A DNA stretch of 5,693 nt, from NCBI GenBank assembly GCA_025350285.1, contig JANXYE010000581.1, positions 1 to 5,693 on the forward strand, written 5' to 3'. The position numbers and the translations under genes are program-made. Position 1 is the stretch's first letter; every line of letters begins with the position of its first letter. The stretch comes from Chloroflexota bacterium. GTDB lineage: Bacteria; Chloroflexota; Dehalococcoidia; Tepidiformales; Tepidiformaceae. Positions 4,525 through 5,693 of this stretch are shown here, piece by piece. The notes below the pieces were generated by a model. The model was not told where the DNA came from, did no database searches, and was given only the letters and a program-made list of their open reading frames with translations.

Positions 4525-5693
4525 GTGGACGACGACGAGCGCTCGGGCAGGCTCTGGCGCGAACCGCTGCTCGCGCTGGCGGCTATCGCCACGGCGCTCG
4601 CGGCCGCCGCTATCGGCGTCGCCATCTCCCTCCGCCTGCAAGACACGAGCGAGGTCAACCCGTCGAGCCGCGCGATCGTTGTTGCCACCGCCACGGCGCG
4701 CCAGGCGGACAAAAACGGCGTGCCCGCTCCCACGAATACGCCCCTCTCGCGGACGCGAACCGCGCAGGCGCTGGTCTCGACGCCCGCCGCGAACACCGCC
4801 GCGGCCTCCGGAAGCGCCACGGCGCCCCCCACCTCCGGCGCCGCGGGTCCAACGCTTCCGGCGAGTTCCACGCCCACCTCGACGGCCGCACCGCTCGGGA
4901 CGACCCCGACACCCACCTCGACAGCGACATTGACCCCGACACGGACGCCAACGTCCACACCCACCGCGAAACCCTCGCCTACACCGAGCCCGACTCCCAC
5001 TCCGCCGCCTCCGACGCCAACACCTACGGCCACGGCAACGCCGACGTTCACGTCCACCGCCGTCCCCGCAACAGCAACGCCCTCCCCCAGGCCCGTGCCA
5101 CCAACGGCGACGCCAGCTCCGCGGCCGGCCGTCGATCCTGGTGAACTCCTGCCGCTGGCGCTGCCGCGTCCGGCCGATCCTGAGCCAGCGCCCACGCCCA
5201 CCGCATCACCAACCCCGCCCCCGGCGACCACGCCTTTGCCCACCTCGCCTCCGACGGCCCGGCCGGCCGCCACGGCCACCCAAACGTGGACTCCAACGGC
5301 GACCAAAACGCCCAGTTCGCCCACCACGGCGACACCGGCGCCGCGCCCCGCGATTGACCCGGGCGAACTGTTGCCATTCCCGCTTCCCCGCCCGGCGGAC
5401 CCCGCCCCACCCGTCACGCCCACGCCGGCGGCCACTCCAACCCCAACACCGCCGCCGCTTGTCCTCCTGAAGGAGAGCTTCGCGCTGCCCGCGGACGCGA
5501 CCGCGAACAGCGGCGCCACCATCGGGCCGTTCTGCTGCCGTGGCCGCACGGTCACGGTCCGTTCCTCCGGCGGCGACCTCTTTGGATACGCCTACTGGTT
5601 CCAATGGGCCGGGCAGGCGTACGACGCCCCTCGCCCCGGCGGCGGCTACGACAGCATCTACCCGGACATCCGCGTCCTTATCAACGACCCGAC
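4525..5693 (+). CDS. Membrane-anchored Pro/Thr-rich surface protein, 3' end beyond window
   Basis: A single frame stays open from GTG 4525 to the window end (389 complete codons). An in-frame TAG at 4513-4515 makes this GTG the first possible start. Residues 1-13 are charged (MDDDERSGRLWRE), residues 14-38 form an Ala/Leu/Ile membrane helix with no lipobox Cys, and RLQDT follows, consistent with a signal anchor and an outside C-terminus. Residues 50-312 are a long Thr/Pro/Ala-rich stalk (PTPTSTAT-like) interrupted by two copies of a conserved module with core DPGELLP (197-221 and 271-295). At about residue 313 composition changes to a folded domain: LLKESFALPADA, a Cys-Cys pair (337-338), then aromatic and Gly-rich strands (FGYAYWFQWAGQAYD). 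The stalk suggests display away from the membrane or wall. The domain is not recognised and is cut by the window edge. Open frames on the opposite strand here are by-products of the Pro/Thr codons. Confidence 0.85.
   Translation, partial: MDDDERSGRLWREPLLALAAIATALAAAAIGVAISLRLQDTSEVNPSSRAIVVATATARQADKNGVPAPTNTPLSRTRTAQALVSTPAANTAAASGSATAPPTSGAAGPTLPASSTPTSTAAPLGTTPTPTSTATLTPTRTPTSTPTAKPSPTPSPTPTPPPPTPTPTATATPTFTSTAVPATATPSPRPVPPTATPAPRPAVDPGELLPLALPRPADPEPAPTPTASPTPPPATTPLPTSPPTARPAATATQTWTPTATKTPSSPTTATPAPRPAIDPGELLPFPLPRPADPAPPVTPTPAATPTPTPPPLVLLKESFALPADATANSGATIGPFCCRGRTVTVRSSGGDLFGYAYWFQWAGQAYDAPRPGGGYDSIYPDIRVLINDP
5113..5187 (+). repeat. Module copy 1 (DPGELLP) in the Pro/Thr stalk
   Basis: These bases code for residues 197-221 of the surface protein (PAPRPAVDPGELLP followed by LALPRPADPEP). 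The module matches copy 2 at 21 of 25 residues. Most identical residues use different codons, so the match is at the protein level rather than a recent DNA duplication. Confidence 0.8.
5335..5409 (+). repeat. Module copy 2 (DPGELLP) in the Pro/Thr stalk
   Basis: These bases code for residues 271-295 (PAPRPAIDPGELLP followed by FPLPRPADPAP), 222 bp (74 codons) after copy 1. The differences from copy 1 are V/I, L/F, A/P and E/A. Acidic and hydrophobic residues in an otherwise neutral Pro/Thr stalk suggest a short binding or sorting motif; the role is unknown. Confidence 0.8.

Noticed and set aside
4512..5555. Long minus-strand open frame (347 aa, Gly/Val-rich)
   Set aside because: It is the antisense of Pro/Thr codon runs (ACG/CCC read as GVGVGV). 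The plus frame has a membrane anchor, a conserved module and a folded-domain pattern, which the minus frame lacks.

Overview
This is a high-GC bacterial chromosome segment. It carries housekeeping translation genes (tsaD, rsfS, mnmA) interspersed with a coiled-coil small protein, two exported threonine/proline-rich proteins and one solitary AAA+ ATPase. The TPTPT-type linkers, the small coiled-coil protein and the GC bias suggest a Chloroflexota bacterium (Dehalococcoidia-like). That placement is an inference from style, not from a marker-gene comparison.

Layout. Bases 1-265 hold the 3' end of tsaD (+). Bases 266-357 hold a cluster of GCCAAGA/TCTTGGC units arranged as a large imperfect inverted repeat between convergent genes. 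A 135-aa coiled-coil protein of unknown function (356-763, -) has a clear GGAGG ribosome binding site. It diverges from a 207-aa predicted lipoprotein (851-1474, +). The lipoprotein converges, 14 bp apart, on rsfS (1489-1902, -), a ribosome silencing factor. rsfS diverges from mnmA (1902-3011, +), the tRNA U34 2-thiouridylase. Between mnmA and the next gene is a striking array of four 15-bp GGTC...GACC palindromes spaced at exactly 22 bp (3033-3113), the last one touching the next start codon. The gene after it (3114-4424, +) encodes a complete 436-aa ATPase of the ATP-binding/DUF4143 family, with a winged-helix-like segment and a PD-(D/E)XK-like C-terminal end. From 4525 to the window end runs a large secreted or membrane-anchored protein with a GTG start and no stop in the window. 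It has an N-terminal membrane anchor, a long Pro/Thr stalk with a duplicated DPGELLP module, and the beginning of a Cys-containing C-terminal domain.

How they work together. tsaD (t6A37) and mnmA (s2U34) both modify the tRNA anticodon loop, and rsfS controls ribosome assembly in starvation, so the backbone is a translation-maintenance neighbourhood. The accessory content is the ATPase with its private operator-like array and the two surface proteins. The most interesting element is the 22-bp-phased palindrome array. It looks like a same-face, multi-site operator, and autoregulation through the ATPase's own helix-turn-helix segment is a testable guess. Two genes (the ATPase and the surface protein) lack a Shine-Dalgarno sequence and have a -10-like hexamer exactly 6 nt before the start codon, consistent with leaderless transcripts.
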